Positions 23,291-33,800 of a stretch of DNA of 64,000 nucleotides are shown one piece after another. The notes beneath the pieces were generated by a model. The model did no database searches. It was given only the letters and a program-made list of their open reading frames with translations, and was not told the origin of the DNA. The position numbers and the translations under genes are program-made. Every line of letters begins with the position of its first letter. Position 1 is the stretch's first letter. The stretch comes from Symbiodinium natans (lineage: Eukaryota; Sar; Dinophyceae; Suessiales; Symbiodiniaceae), in assembly GCA_905221605.1 (NCBI GenBank), contig CAJNDS010002414.1, positions 161,501-225,500 of the forward strand, given 5' to 3'.

Positions 23291-23394
23291 TCAGAGCGCA
23301 GTACAGCAAGGGCCTCCACGATACCAAGCCGATTGGCAAGGGCCACTCCTGGGTCAAAATGAGTATCCACTGAGTCCCAGAGTCGCTCTCCCTT

Positions 23395-23572
23395 TCTACT
23401 AATTGCCTAAGAACCCACAAAATATCTTCCTTATGAGGGTAATATGGGGATTATTAGGTTTTTTAAGAACCTCCCAACAAACAAAAGAAATATTCTTCCT
23501 TATAAGGGTAATATGGGTAATATAGGGATTATTAGTACTTTTTATCTTCTTTTGGGGGTCTTCAGCAAGTAG
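23395..23572. mobile_element. Hairpin element with internal duplication
   Basis: The ends CTACTAATTGCCTAAGAACCC and GGGGGTCTTCAGCAAGTAG are inverted. The interior holds two similar blocks around CTTCCTTATGAGGGTAATAT and CTTCCTTATAAGGGTAATAT. It is related to 1483-1607. Confidence 0.6.
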
Positions 23573-23689
23573 TAGGAGTTCTCTTCTGTCTGTCATCCTC
23601 TTTGCTCGTGCATCAACCCACTTCCTGTTGACTACGCTGCTGCCTGTTTTCGCCTCTGTGTACCACTCTTGCACAGCAGTCGTGTCCGC

Positions 23690-23762
23690 TAAACCCCAAA
23701 CCCCAAACCCTAAAACCTAAACCCTAAACCCCAAACCCTAAACCCTAAACCCTAAACCCTCT
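23690..23762 (-). repeat. Interstitial telomere-like array (CCCTAAA/CCCCAAA)
   Basis: Ten units, CCCCAAA variants first. Confidence 0.88.
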
Positions 23763-23862
23763 CCCACACGCCGAGGCTGGGCGCCCAAGACATGGTCGCA
23801 GAGCCCACCTAAGTCTGCCCGTGAAGGCGAAAGGGCTCGAGTCTTGCATGGTGTTGCTATGC

Positions 23863-23988
23863 CTACTGGTTCCCAAGTCGGGCATGAGGAAGTTTGGTAC
23901 CCCCTTCATAAAGAATATGTGTATGTGTATACAGAATGAAACAACAGGTGGGGTACCTGATTCCCTCATTCCCTACGAAGAACCAGTA
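23863..23988. mobile_element. Family E hairpin element
   Basis: The outer ends CTACTGGTTC and GAACCAGTA are inverted. Inside these, GGCATGAGGAAGTTTGGTACC faces GGTACCTGATTCCCTCATTCC. Confidence 0.65.
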
Positions 23989-24427
23989 CGTATGAGCCCG
24001 GGGCTTGCTGGAAGTACTGCAGGTTCAAATTCCGAGACGTCCTCTGCCTCACTGCGCGTGCGTGGTCGTGAACATACGGAATATGACCGCCGAACATGAG
24101 CCCAGGACCCAATAACACGTGTGACTCTTCATGACTGGAAGATGTTTCCCGGTGCGCAGAGGCACACTGCGACTTTTGGAGCACTGAGCGGCGCACTCCC
24201 AGCCATCGGGAACCTGGCAAACTAAGTGAGCGCTTTTCGGGGGAGCACACGAGGATGCCGGGGGGCAAAGAAAGCTACGCCGCCTCTTCCAATTTGGGAT
24301 CCAGCTGGCTGCGGGACAGCTTGTCATTCTCCACCCGCGACAGAAGAAGATCATGGCAGCGGTGGGGAAGGCCTCGCAGGGGGGCCCAAATTAGGCCCTC
24401 AAACAGCTCAGACTCACAAGAGTCACC

Positions 24428-26770
24428 TCACGTTTGCGAGACCACATACCGTGACATACCGGCTTTCGCGCCCTTGAAAAGTCGACTGAGAGCCGCACCG
24501 AGAGCTTTGAGCCTCTGGGCTTCTTTCTCTTCGCGTAGGAGGTCCAAGCACTCCAGGAGGCTGGCAGAGTTGAGGAGCTTGGCGCAGTGACCCAGCTGCC
24601 TGGCCTGAAGCCAATGAAAGGCCTTGGAACAGCGAAGCCTCATCTGGCAGTAGCTCTGTATGGCCTTGCGGCCCGCTTCCCATGCATCTGTGGACAGCAG
24701 AGGCTTTGGAGCCTTGAGCTTCTCCAGCTCCTGCATGGAATCACCCAGACGCTTCATCCTCGCGAGGCACCCCTTTAAGCCTTCGGGACTCCGCTGGAGC
24801 AGCCTCCCACCCGCCAGCAGAGAAAGCACGACGCGGGCATCCTCGTCGACACGATGGTTTCCAGCTACCAGGCGCTGCGAAGTCTCCTCCTGCTTCTTGC
24901 GCGCCTCGCGTTGGCGGGCTGCCTTCATGTTCTCCTTGATGATGTCATCTAAGTCCTGGATCAAGCCTGCAACCAGCCCAAACACCGAGCTCCAGCCGAT
25001 GCCCGGGATGTCTGTAAAGCTCTTGTAAGAAGATGACAGGTCCTTACTCTGGGATTCAAGCTCCAGCAACCCACTCGAACCCATGCTTTCAGTGCCGCTC
25101 TTCCTCACTTTCCAAGCGAAAGCCAGAAGCTTGGACAGAAACTGGAAGAGATCCCCAACCTGACCACCGCAGCTTGCAACCTCATCGATCTTGCGCTGGG
25201 ATTTCTCAGCAAGCCCAGACTCCTCCGCGTTCTGGTCGAGGGCAGGGGCTGCGGCTCGGGTTAGGTGCCTCTCCAAACGAGACAGGCTCTGAGCTGGCGC
25301 GGTCGGAAAGGATGGAAAAGATGGATTCACTGTCTGAACATATGCCGGATGCGTAAGTGCCCTATGAAGCAGCGCGAAGAGCTTCAGGGGAATGTCTCTG
25401 GATGCTATGCTGCAGCCGAGATCATCCAGCACTGTGTACGCAGGCCAGGTGGAGGGCTGTGGATCCTCCCCCAACCAAGATACCACGTACTTCCAGCCAC
25501 CGGCTTTGCCGAACTCAATCAAGCCTTCGAAGGGTGCGGACCCATCAGCCTCTCCTGAAGAAGTGCTTCGGTCGTCTCCGTCACATCTTTACACGTCACT
25601 TCAAAGAGATTGTACAGAGAGGCCGTTTGCATTCGGCGGCTAGACCTTGCAGTCAGGTGAACTTGACTTGCGCACATCCCCACAACCCGTCCTTCTGCAG
25701 ATTTAGCCGCCACACGGCTCAAGTGAGTAAGGAAAACACGACCTTGCAAGAAGGACGAGAGATGGAACGTGCCATGGCCTCACATTACTCAGGGTCCCGA
25801 CGCATGGGCCAGCCATTGCGGTCGCATCCCCTAGCAAGCTGGGAAAGCAAAATATTATTATTATTGTTGTTATTGCTATTGATATTATTACTATTATTGC
25901 TATTACTACTATTATTATTATTGCTGCTAATAATGAAAAATAAATCTGCGCCCGGCCTTACCACCACGTTCATGTAGTCAGGCATCGACTGTTGGGTTTG
26001 CTTGTGTAAGCCTGGGTTTGCGATGGAAAGGCAACACACGCACACACACACAAGTGAGCTGCAGGCAGACTGGAAACTAGAGTAGTTTCGGCTCGTGTGA
26101 CCCACCCGCCCATCACGGAGGGCGGTGGCAACACATGGCTGCCGAACACACAAAAGAAAAAAGTGAGCATCCAACTTTGCCACTGGTGTAGGGCCGTACT
26201 GAAGCAGGTATCAGAAGCTGAGCTAGTCTAGCATCTAGTAACAAAACTGCAGCAGTGTATCCGTGATAAGATAGATAGGATGCCAGAGAGGAATGGAAGT
26301 CACCAAACCATCACAACTGTTTCATCTGATGAACTTCAAGTGCTGGGGGCTCAGGCAGCTTTGGTGAGAACCACTCGCCAGCCGCTCCGAAAACTGCATG
26401 GATCGTACAGCCAGATCCAGACCCTGGCAAGCTCGGTCAGGCACATCAAAGCATCCTCCCCTAAACCCTAAACCCTAAACCCTAATCCTCATTCTAAGAC
26501 CATGAGCAGTCTGTGCACTCACCCCATGATAAGCTACTACATGCGTAAGAAGACAGGGGGGGGGGCCTTCGCCAGATCCACAAAGCCAGCTTCCTCAGCA
26601 AGTTGAAGCAAGCGTTCTCTCAAAAGCGATGGAAAGAAAACCCTTTCTTCCCCGGTCACTTCCCCTTGTGTGGGAAAACAAGCACAGCGAGAGCCCGAAG
26701 CCTTGAGCTTGTTGGTGAAAGCCTGCCGCTCACGAATGAGGGCCTCGGATCGCCATCAAGGTCTCAACAA
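24428..26770 (-). CDS. Helical protein of unknown function
   Basis: The main minus-strand open segment runs from about 25555 to 24428 without a stop (~370 codons), unusually long for this window. It reads GLIEFGKAGGWKYVVSWLGE near its start, which follows an acceptor-like CTTCAG. It then has a mostly helical, charged sequence (for example QDLDDIIKENMKAARQREAR and LARMKRLGDSMQELEKLKA). Candidate upstream exons are about 26770-26560 (LLRERLLQLAEEAGFVDLAK), 26460-26345 (DALMCLTELARVWIWLYDPC) and 25750-25600 (RMQTASLYNLFEVT). No signal peptide or membrane segment is evident. I do not recognise the family. The 3' end may lie in a further exon. Confidence 0.6.
25850..25935. repeat. (ATT)n-like trinucleotide tract
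   Basis: TTATTATTGTTGTTATTGCT-type imperfect ATT repeats, probably within an intron. Confidence 0.85.
26460..26485 (-). repeat. Short telomere-like array
   Basis: Three and a half CCCTAAA units adjoining a candidate exon. Confidence 0.8.
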
Positions 26771-26791
26771 GCAGCTGTAGATAACAGTATG

Positions 26792-26896
26792 TGGGGGTGT
26801 CCGAAATTGGGGTACCTACCTTATTGGAGTGCTTTAAGGGGATCTTACTATTTGGGGGATCTACTTTGAGGGCCCCCTATTTTCGTAAGCCCCCCT
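26792..26896. mobile_element. Family B hairpin element
   Basis: TGGGGGTGTCCGAAATTGGG at the left and CCCCCTATTTTCGTAAGCCC at the right, with GGTACCTACCTTATTGGAGT and CTATTTGGGGGATCT inside. Confidence 0.75.
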
Positions 26897-27101
26897 GCAA
26901 TTCTACGCCGCCACCGGCCGACAAGGGTCTGGAGCAAGGAAACCACGTGGGAATCCGAAAGCTCACTCCCACCACCCCTCCTACCAAGCTTCACTTGGCA
27001 ACAAGCCAAAGAAAGCACCCGGCCCAACACACAAGGTTTGCACAGCCTGCTGACACCACAAGATGCGCAACGGCAAATCAAAGCCAACATGGCTACGGGG
27101 T

Positions 27102-27190
27102 ACCCTAAACCCTAAACCCCTAAACCCCTAAACTCCTAAACCCCTAAACCCCTAAACCCTAAACCCTAAACCTTAAACCCTAAACCCTCC
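27102..27190 (-). repeat. Interstitial telomere-like array (CCCTAAA/CCCCTAAA)
   Basis: About twelve units. The middle block has an additional C. Confidence 0.88.
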
Positions 27191-27503
27191 AGCAAAGCCA
27201 CACGTCTCCAAGCTGACCTACGCTGCGGGTTAAAGCTCCACCCGCGGTCGATTCTCGAATCTGCAGTCCGACCGTGGGGACTGGAAACTCCGAGGTGAAC
27301 TGCTTGGTTCAATATTCTTATTAGTATTCTTCATACTAATAACGACAAAAATCAGTGAATTAATACGAATTAGTAGCATTAGAATTATCATTATTAATAT
27401 CCAAATTATCGTTATCGTTAAGCGTGGGCCGGCTCGGCACGCAAGCGATTGCAATATTCGCATAGGTCAGCATGTCAACTAGACGTGTCTCGGGTAATCG
27501 GAG

Positions 27504-28446
27504 TTGCGGATGACTGTTTGCAGTTCAAGAAATAAGGAAGTGCATGGACATCGCTTTGATCTGAAACACAACAGCAAACGGCAGCCATTCAAGCTCGATC
27601 ATGTGCGTGATGCGGTGGGTTTGGAACATCCGAGCATACTCGGCAAAGTGAACTCAGGTGTGCTTTTAAATGCTACCCGTGAGAAACGCCCTGCCCGCCC
27701 ACCCCTCCCCCCTGAGGCGCGCGGTTAGGGTCTGGATCCCAGATTCTAAGGCCACTCGCCTATCAATACCACTACCAGTGGACTACCAGGGTTTAGGGTC
27801 CCAGGCGAACTTGGGCTTGTGGAACTGTCGTGCTTGTTGAGTGAATCGACACTGGAAAACACAACCCTTTCTTGAGGGCTGCCAATCACCCTCCAGCCCC
27901 CTCCTCCCCTCGATTTGGGTAGTTCTCTAAATTAGGGCCCCTTTTGGGGGTCCTATATATAATACGGCACCCTTACAATAAGGACCCCAAAAAGTGACCC
28001 GAATTTAGAAAACTACCCATTCTCCTGAGGAGGGGTACTGTTGATCCACAGTATCAAGCCATAGTCCGTCGATTCAAGATCGCGTTCTCTAGCCTTTTGA
28101 AAGTAAAGAGCGTACAGAGGTCACCAACGCAGTGAATCATACAATGATGTGTCATAGTATCATGATATCACAATATCACAATATCATGATATCATAATAT
28201 CACAATATCATGATATCATAATATCAGAATATCAAAATATGATAACATGACATTCTGATAATACCAGAATACGAGGACGAAAACTCAGCCCCCTGGCCGT
28301 CCAGAGTGAACCCTATGCCGTGAGCGAGATCTTCCCTCTACGCGCCGCCAAATTTAAGCGGAGGCACGTCTGGAATGGGCTCCTTCGGAACTCGCTGAAT
28401 AAACTCATTGAGGCCAACCCTGATAATGTCCTTGGAGCACAGTCAG
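27504..28446 (+). CDS. Possible plus-strand gene (two candidate exons)
   Basis: Plus-strand segments at about 27504-27728 (DLKHNSKRQPFKLDHVRDAV) and 28283-28446 (FKRRHVWNGLLRNSLNKLIE) look protein-like. The second ends in a strong donor, GTAAGG, at about 28447, followed by TTTAGGG repeats. Its upstream side has AAACTCAG. The intervening DNA carries a family C hairpin and an ATATCATGATATC tract. If real, this is one of the few plus-strand genes in the window. The protein is not recognised and neither exon has other support. Confidence 0.33.
27917..28018. mobile_element. Family C hairpin element (copy C2)
   Basis: The left arm GGGTAGTTCTCTAAATTAGG is matched by the right arm CCCGAATTTAGAAAACTACCC. 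Internally TTTTGGGGGTCC faces GGACCCCAAAAA. Confidence 0.85.
28150..28258. repeat. ATATCATGATATCACA tandem tract
   Basis: Repeated AATATCATGATATCATAAT units, each containing the palindrome ATATCATGATAT. Confidence 0.85.
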
Positions 28447-28449
28447 GTA

Positions 28450-28570
28450 AGGATTTAGGGTTTAGGGCTTAGGGTTTGGGGTTTTAGGGTTTAGGGTTTA
28501 GGGCTTAGGGCTTAGGGCTTAGGGTTTAGGGTTAAGGGTTTAGGGTTTAGGGTGTACGTAGGGTTTAGGG
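28450..28570 (+). repeat. Telomere-like array (TTTAGGG/CTTAGGG)
   Basis: About sixteen units, with a cluster of GCTTAGG variants. Confidence 0.88.
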
Positions 28571-28636
28571 CAACCAAGCATGGTATTGCGTGCGTGGTAT
28601 GGGTACTGCTGCCCAGCGTCGGAAGAGAACTGGGCT

Positions 28637-30035
28637 TCACGATCCTGCGAACCCATTGTGCTCATGGCCACTTTGCCCAGCCCACATGTCCGCAACATGC
28701 AGTGTCATGCAGTCCTCCGCAGCTTCAGTCACCCACTTGAGAATCATCTCCAAACTGATCCGGTCCAACCTGGCAAAGTCGGATCGGTCTCTCGCCCCAC
28801 AAAGCCTTGCATATAGAAGGTACCCCCAAAATCCCCATGATGAATTTGGAGCATCCCCCAAACCCTAAACCCCAAACCCTAAACCCCAAACCCTAAACCC
28901 TAAACCCTAAACCAAAAACCCTAAACCCCAAACCCTAAACCCGAAACCACGTGCCAGTGGCTCCCGAAGTTCAGCTTGCGGAGCCGCACTTGCCAGTCCA
29001 ACGGCTCCACGAACTCCACGAACTCGGCCGCCTGGGCCCTGGGAAATGTTTAAGGTTTAGGGTTTAGGGTTTAGGGTTTAGGGTTTCGGGTTTAAGGTTT
29101 AGGGTAATAGCCATCTGATAAAAGTATAAGATATGAAATACGACATTACTTAGAAGGCTTTTAAATCGTATATTAAGAAAACCAGTATAGTAATATAGCA
29201 ATATGGTAACAAAATGTAACATATCATAGTAGAATACTGTAATAAACAACGTAATACATCTTATTAAGAACAATTAATGTTTTCTCGCACTTTATCTCCC
29301 ACTTATGTGAAAGATATGGGTGTTTCGCAAAGAGACTTACGCGTACAAATGCCCCCATACCTCTAAAAACGTTCAGTGCCAGGCGGAGCTGTCTCTTCCA
29401 GCTTCCTTTTGGTACCGTGACCCTCCTGCACCCAGTCTGCAGGCTTTATGGCTTAGGGTTGATTCTTAGGGTTTACATGCGTCCATGCAATGCGCACGTG
29501 TGGGGAAGAGAGGGTCGGCAAGGCTGCAACGGAACATGGGCAACTTGAGTCTCGCACCTCTTCATCTCCATCTTCTTTCTGGGCCACGGCACCTTGCCGC
29601 GACATGCCATAGCCATAGCTTGACAGCGACTAAGCCGCCAGCCCGAACCAGGCCGAAGGCGGCCAGAGAGCAAGACAGCAAAATGCTTCACAAAGGGCCA
29701 AACTCAAGGCAGAGATGATCTTTTGCGCAGCCTCGGCCAGGTCACCGCGAGCAAACCCTGACATTCAAAACAACGTGGGAGGTTCTCTCAACTATGATCC
29801 CTTTTAGGATCCCATGTTAACATGGAGCCTTATGTTCAGTGCACCCCACAAAAGGTCCCATAATAACCACAACTTAGAGAATCCCCCCACGTCAGCTGAG
29901 TTCCTGCAGTTCAGACCCCGGCTTCGCCCGGCTTGGCTTTCTCCTTGTTTTTCGCTGCTTCGGCTTCTCCAAAAGTACCATGGCTCACCAGATTCAACCT
30001 TAGTCGCGAAAGTCACGGAGGAAAGCAAGAAACTG

Positions 30036-30082
<47 letters not shown>

Positions 30083-30170
30083 CGAAACTCCGCCGAGCAC
30101 AATCAGGCCGAAGCAATGCAGCTGCCTTGCCCTCCAAGCGCGCATCCTCATCCTGCGTGAACGTGGGTTA
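28637..30170 (-). CDS. Unidentified multi-exon gene
   Basis: Candidate minus-strand exons are about 30100-29890 (EPWYFWRSRSSEKQG), 29765-29640 (ARGDLAEAAQKIISALSLAL, after acceptor-like AATGTCAG), 29455-29350 (KPADWVQEGHGTKRKLEET), 29041-28945 (AAEFVEFVEPLDWQVRLRKL, after TTTCCCAG) and 28861-28637 (RISLEMILKWVTEAAEDCMT). They are separated by telomere-like arrays at 28857-28946 and 29050-29106, a hairpin at 29776-29886 and a GA tract. Composition and splice-like edges support coding. The family is unknown and the grouping into one gene is a guess. Confidence 0.45.
28857..29106. repeat. Telomere-like arrays flanking a candidate exon
   Basis: CCCTAAA/CCCCAAA units at 28857-28946 and TTTAGGG units at 29050-29106 lie on either side of the candidate exon 29041-28945, in opposite orientations. 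Confidence 0.88.
29107..29345. other. AT-rich spacer without recognisable feature
   Basis: AT-rich sequence with ATATAGTAATATAGCAATAT-like motifs. It is probably intronic. Confidence 0.5.
29776..29886. mobile_element. Short hairpin element, possibly a family C relative
   Basis: GGGAGGTTCTCTCAACTATG at the left faces AACTTAGAGAATCCCCCC at the right. Internally CCCTTTTAGGATCCC faces AAAAGGTCCC. Confidence 0.55.
30037..30075. repeat. (GA)n microsatellite
   Basis: About 17 GA units in a probable intron. Confidence 0.9.
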
Positions 30171-30819
30171 GCTGCCCGTTAGCTGAGCTGGCTAGCACTT
30201 TCTCCGTCACTACAGATACACCAATTTCTCCGAAGCACACTCACATTCTACACAGCATTCCACACACCACATGGTATTCATCAGCACTCTACACGGCGGT
30301 CGCAGCCACAGCGCATCGCTGAGTCGACGGCTGGGGCGGCTGAGGAGTTGCCAGACTGTGAGGCCTGTTTCGGAACAACACTTCGTCAAGCACATAGTAT
30401 AACAGTCTATAGTTATTGATTGTGTATATGTAGTATTTTCGTAATTTCAATCAGAATGTACTAAATTATAACTTGATGTTCACGCCAGTGCACTGGGTGT
30501 AAATGGGAAGGAAGGCATTTTGCCAAACGTTCGGCCAACACTCGCAATCTTCCCTTTCAACAAGCTCCAACAAAGTGGCAAAGCTCCTCGAATGTGCAGG
30601 CATTTGTTCGGTGCGATGCCAATGAACGGAGAGTCTCGGTGAGACAATACAGGCTAGCCGTTCACAATAGAGCTGATCTGTCTTGAAACCACAGTCATGT
30701 AGAAAGTGCCTCAGCATGCCAGGTACATGCATCGGTAAGCAGAAGATGACATGCCTGACAGCCCTCGTACATACATCAATCAGCAGCCAAACGAAGCAGC
30801 ATGCAGAATTTTGTGCAAC

Positions 30820-33800
30820 TGGAGCGCCGTGTTTCAGGAAGACGGACTTTGCTCTTGCGGCATCAAACGCCTTCAGAGCTATATATAATGGCCTTAGCTT
30901 TTGCACGAACGGAGTTGCGACGGTGCGCGGCGACTTGCATTTCGCTTCCTGCTGGCCAAAAGGCTTCACATAGACGCCCCGGCCGTGCTTGCCAAGGAAG
31001 CGCTCCGTGGCGTCCAAACAGCCGGGCCATTTGCAGCGGCAACCGAGCAGGCACCACCTGCATCATTTGGTGGAGAAAAAGTGGGCTTGAGAAAGCATCT
31101 GCAAAGCATTCGCAAAGACTCAAAAAAAAACATATTGAACCGGAGCCGGGCCTGAAGGCAATCTCCACGTTCCGAGTGCTTGAAAGATTATACTGACTCT
31201 CCATGGCCACCAGCTTTTCGTGCGAGAGCCCCTGGCCATCCATGACGGCGTTAATCAGATGGTCCAGAACCAGCATCACCTGCTGCGCCTTGAAAGACCT
31301 ATAGTTCTTGGTTGGGATAGCATTTAAAACTTAAATGTCAATTCCTTATTGGGTTTTAAGTACCCTTAATAAAGTGTAACATGGTACCCAACTATGACAA
31401 AGAGACATCATGGGGACATCCAGGGGAATCCCCTCCAGCCACCGGTCTGCTGCACTGCGGCTCTCGTCGACCAAGGTCTTGTCGACGTGGGCTGCGAGAT
31501 CGAAGTCTGGCAGCCCTTCCCCGTGCAGCCAATGCTCCCAGTCAACTCCCTGCACTTTGCCGATGTCGCTGAAGAACTCGAGGAAATGGGCCTTCATGTC
31601 ACTTGTCTGGATGCTGCGGCCCCGGAATTTTTGGATATAAGACTGCAGATACTTGGTCATAGGCTCCTCTCCTCCTACAAGCTGCTCCAAGTAGAGTAGG
31701 AAGAGGGAGCCTTTCTCATATGGGACTCGGGAGAAGGCGTCGTCCGGGTCAATGTCGTCAATGTCTGGCTCGAGGCGCGTCAAGCCCGGGCTGCCCTGCT
31801 TGTTCAACATGTCCACCGTCCTTGGGTTTAGGGTTTAGGGTTTAGGGTTTAGGGTTTAGGGTTTAAGGGTTTAGGGTTTAGGGTTTAGGGTTTAGGGTTT
31901 AGGGTTTAGGGTTTAGGGTTTAGGGTTTAGGGTTTAGGGTTTAGGGTTTAGGGTTTAGGGGTTTAGGGCATGGTGCCCGATGAATGGGAAATTAGGGGTA
32001 CCTTATTGGGGTCACTGTTACAAGGGGATTCCACTATTTGGGGATCTGTATTGGGGGGGTCCCTATTTTCGTAAACCCCCACGAATGGGAGTTCCGCGAC
32101 ATTGGGGGTAGCCTGTTGGGGTCCTTACTACAAGGGAGTGCTATGATTTGGGGGTTTCTATCAGGGGTCCCCTTATTCTCGTAAAGCCCCAATGGACTCT
32201 ATGAAGCACACGCAAACATCTGACATTGTTGCGCTGACTTCAAATCTCGAGGAGCATGCCAAAGAATTGGTTATCGTAAGCTCGTGTCTAAGGGGGAGGG
32301 GCTGAGGATGCCAAACCCTAAACCCTAAACCCTAAACCCTAAACCCTAAACCCTAAACCGTATCAAGGATACTTGAGGACCTCAGGACCTTCTGGTGCCG
32401 GCACAACGGACTTCTGTCGAGCACACGAATCGAGAGTATGTAGATCCACGACAAGCAGCTTCACCAGGTCGTTATATCCGACCATGAGAAGCAAACCACG
32501 AAAGGCAGCTCCATGAATGTTGCCTTGCAGTGGCCGTGAGGCCTATGCACACACAACTTTATGACATGTTCTACCCACAGAATGCTACAGATACTGTGTC
32601 ATCAAAGCCAAGCGAGAATGGGCAATGGCAACAGCAGCGGAGGCGCCTAATATTCTTCGCTCGATGTAGCGCGTGAAGCCTTCATTTAGCCAGAAATCCT
32701 TCCAGTAGGCGTTCGTCACAAGATTGCCAATCCACGAATGAACGATCTCGTGCGCCAGAGTGGTTGTGAGGCTGCGGTCGCCAGGAATTAGCGAAGCACT
32801 CATAAAGGTGCAGTTTGGGTTTTCCATGCCACCGTAAGCAAAGGAAGAGGGCAACACTGCGACGTTGTAGCTGCCCCATTCATACTCAGCACCACCAATC
32901 ACACGCTGTGCCGTGTCCAAGAACTCGTCCACGATGTCAGTGAACTCCTGCCGGGCTGCCTCCACTACGGCCGGTTCAGCATAACAGCGGCTACGGCGGC
33001 CGATCTCGCACGACTCGAACTCCCCCACGATTACAGCAATCAGGTAAGACATCACAGGGACCTTCTGCGCGTAAACGAAGGTGCGCCGTCCACTTACTTC
33101 GGAGGGCTCCCCCACTGGCTCTCCTGAGGCCACAGCCATAAGGGGCGTGGGAACCGTAACATGAATCGAGAAGGGAGACTTGACAGATGGAGTATCCTGG
33201 CAGGGTAGCAGCGATCTCCCACAGATTGCTTGGCTTTGGGTAAAGCACAGAGGATGTCTCTTGCCCGTGGTCTGCTCTTTGGTCAACCACTGAATGGCAG
33301 TGCTCTTCTCTGTTGTCTCGTAGCGCACGCAAATCTTGGACAACTCCCCTTGTGGCAAGGAAACCACTAAGGCTTTGCCAAACTTGGCTTTGGATCCGTC
33401 AGGTGTCTCCACGTCCCACTTGACCTCCAGCTGCGCTGGCAAGCACACCGCAAGCACAACCATCCAAAAAAATTCTGAATCCCATAATACTATACTATTA
33501 TGATACTATTTTACTATAATACTATAATGCCACAATACTATAATACCATAATACTGTCATACTATATACTATAGTACTATAAGACTATAATACTATGTGC
33601 CTATAATACTATTTGCCTATAATCCTACAAGACGATAAGACTTTCTGAATGCAGGAGGAGGAGCTGGCTTGCCACCCTCGTCCGTGATGCTGTGTATAGC
33701 CTCAGGCACAGGCAGCATCGTGGACCTCCACTTGGGTTTAGGGTTTAGGGTTTAGGGTTTAGGGTTTAGGGTTTAGGGTTTAGGGTTTAGGGTTGAGAAG

